Assembly: GCA_963925495.1 (NCBI GenBank)
Contig: CAWUST010000027.1
Coordinates: 1-49,551 of the forward strand
Source of the DNA: UBA2108 sp963925495
GTDB lineage: Bacteria; Bacteroidota; Bacteroidia; Flavobacteriales_G; Salibacteraceae
Length of the DNA: 49,551 nt
Reading direction: 5' to 3'
Below are positions 49,428-49,551 of the stretch, piece by piece (the stretch's first letter is position 1; the number at the start of each line of letters is the position of its first letter). Position numbers and translations under genes: made by a program. The notes under the pieces are model-generated. The model was not told where the DNA came from. It did not search any database and was given only the letters and a program-made list of their open reading frames with translations.

Positions 49428-49551
49428 TCAAGAATTATTTTTTAATTCATCTAAATTTTCTTTCTTAGAATTACTGTGAGCCCATATAAGCTCAGGATTA
49501 CCTCCTGGTGGTCGGTGATCCTCAATTGGGTAATTTGAGACATGCGAAGCC
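49428..49551 (-). CDS. C-terminal end of an unidentified protein (partial)
   Basis: On the minus strand a frame is open from the window edge to a TGA at 49428-49430 (41 codons). It reads Ser-Asn-Tyr-Pro-Ile-Glu-Asp-His-Arg-Pro-Pro-Gly-Gly-Asn-Pro-Glu-Leu-Ile-Trp-Ala and ends in a charged Lys/Asn-rich tail. The composition is protein-like and no other frame competes, but the family is not recognisable from this fragment. Confidence 0.45.
   Translation of the reverse strand, partial: ASHVSNYPIEDHRPPGGNPELIWAHSNSKKENLDELKNNS

Overview
The window is AT-rich chromosomal DNA from a member of the Bacteroidota, most likely a marine member of the Flavobacteriia or a close relative. The evidence is a SusC/SusD pair, two secreted proteins with C-terminal YPNP-type (type IX secretion) sorting tails, many lipoproteins with a Cys after a hydrophobic leader, and Bacteroidota-type promoter boxes (TAnnTTTG) in front of several genes. 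Assigning it below phylum level is inference.

Left part (1-16.3 kb): housekeeping and envelope genes. These are the tail of a c-type heme protein, a pterin carbinolamine dehydratase, gyrB with a clear terminator, an overlapping pair coding for a beta-barrel and a very large TPR protein, an FtsE-type ATPase, two glycosyltransferases, a formyltransferase, an OsmC protein, an S4-domain RNA-binding protein, a ThDP-dependent decarboxylase/carboligase next to an aldehyde dehydrogenase, and msrB. A frameshifted glyoxalase-fold (VOC) gene remnant lies between the OsmC and S4 genes.

Middle part (16.4-22.75 kb): a giant secreted protein (C-type lectin-like domain, Ig-like modules, SprB repeat, five CDSYTW repeats, sorting tail), then about 3 kb of decayed DNA. 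That stretch holds a probably frameshifted small membrane protein, a multiply broken gene, an orphan monoheme cytochrome c lipoprotein, another ORF interrupted by an in-frame stop, and the broken C-terminal end of an IS3-family transposase that abuts the next locus.

Right part (22.75-49.34 kb): a large beta-glucan (laminarin-type) utilisation locus in two directions. On the minus strand eleven tightly spaced genes form an apparent 15.8-kb operon. It encodes the complete glucose-6-phosphate to pyruvate Entner-Doudoroff branch (zwf, pgl, edd, eda), a BadF-type sugar kinase, a GH17, a sugar-porter MFS, a GH16, a GH30, a cytoplasmic phosphorylase resembling GH149 beta-1,3-glucan phosphorylases, and a FucP-type MFS. 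A NrtR/AraR-like Nudix-winged-helix regulator with a degenerate Nudix box lies just upstream. On the plus strand are susC, susD, a PKD/CBM surface glycan-binding lipoprotein, a second GH16 lipoprotein and a secreted three-repeat CBM-like protein.

An inferred flow: surface binding and cutting by the plus-strand proteins, import through SusCD, trimming by GH17/GH30/GH16, entry by the MFS carriers, phosphorolysis or phosphorylation, then direct routing of glucose-6-phosphate through Entner-Doudoroff. An identical 16-bp sequence containing the half-palindrome ATAC-N5-GTAT sits inside the zwf promoter and over the -7 box of the CBM-protein promoter, on opposite strands. It is a candidate operator that would join the two arms into one regulon. 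No tRNA, rRNA, CRISPR array or phage gene was found.
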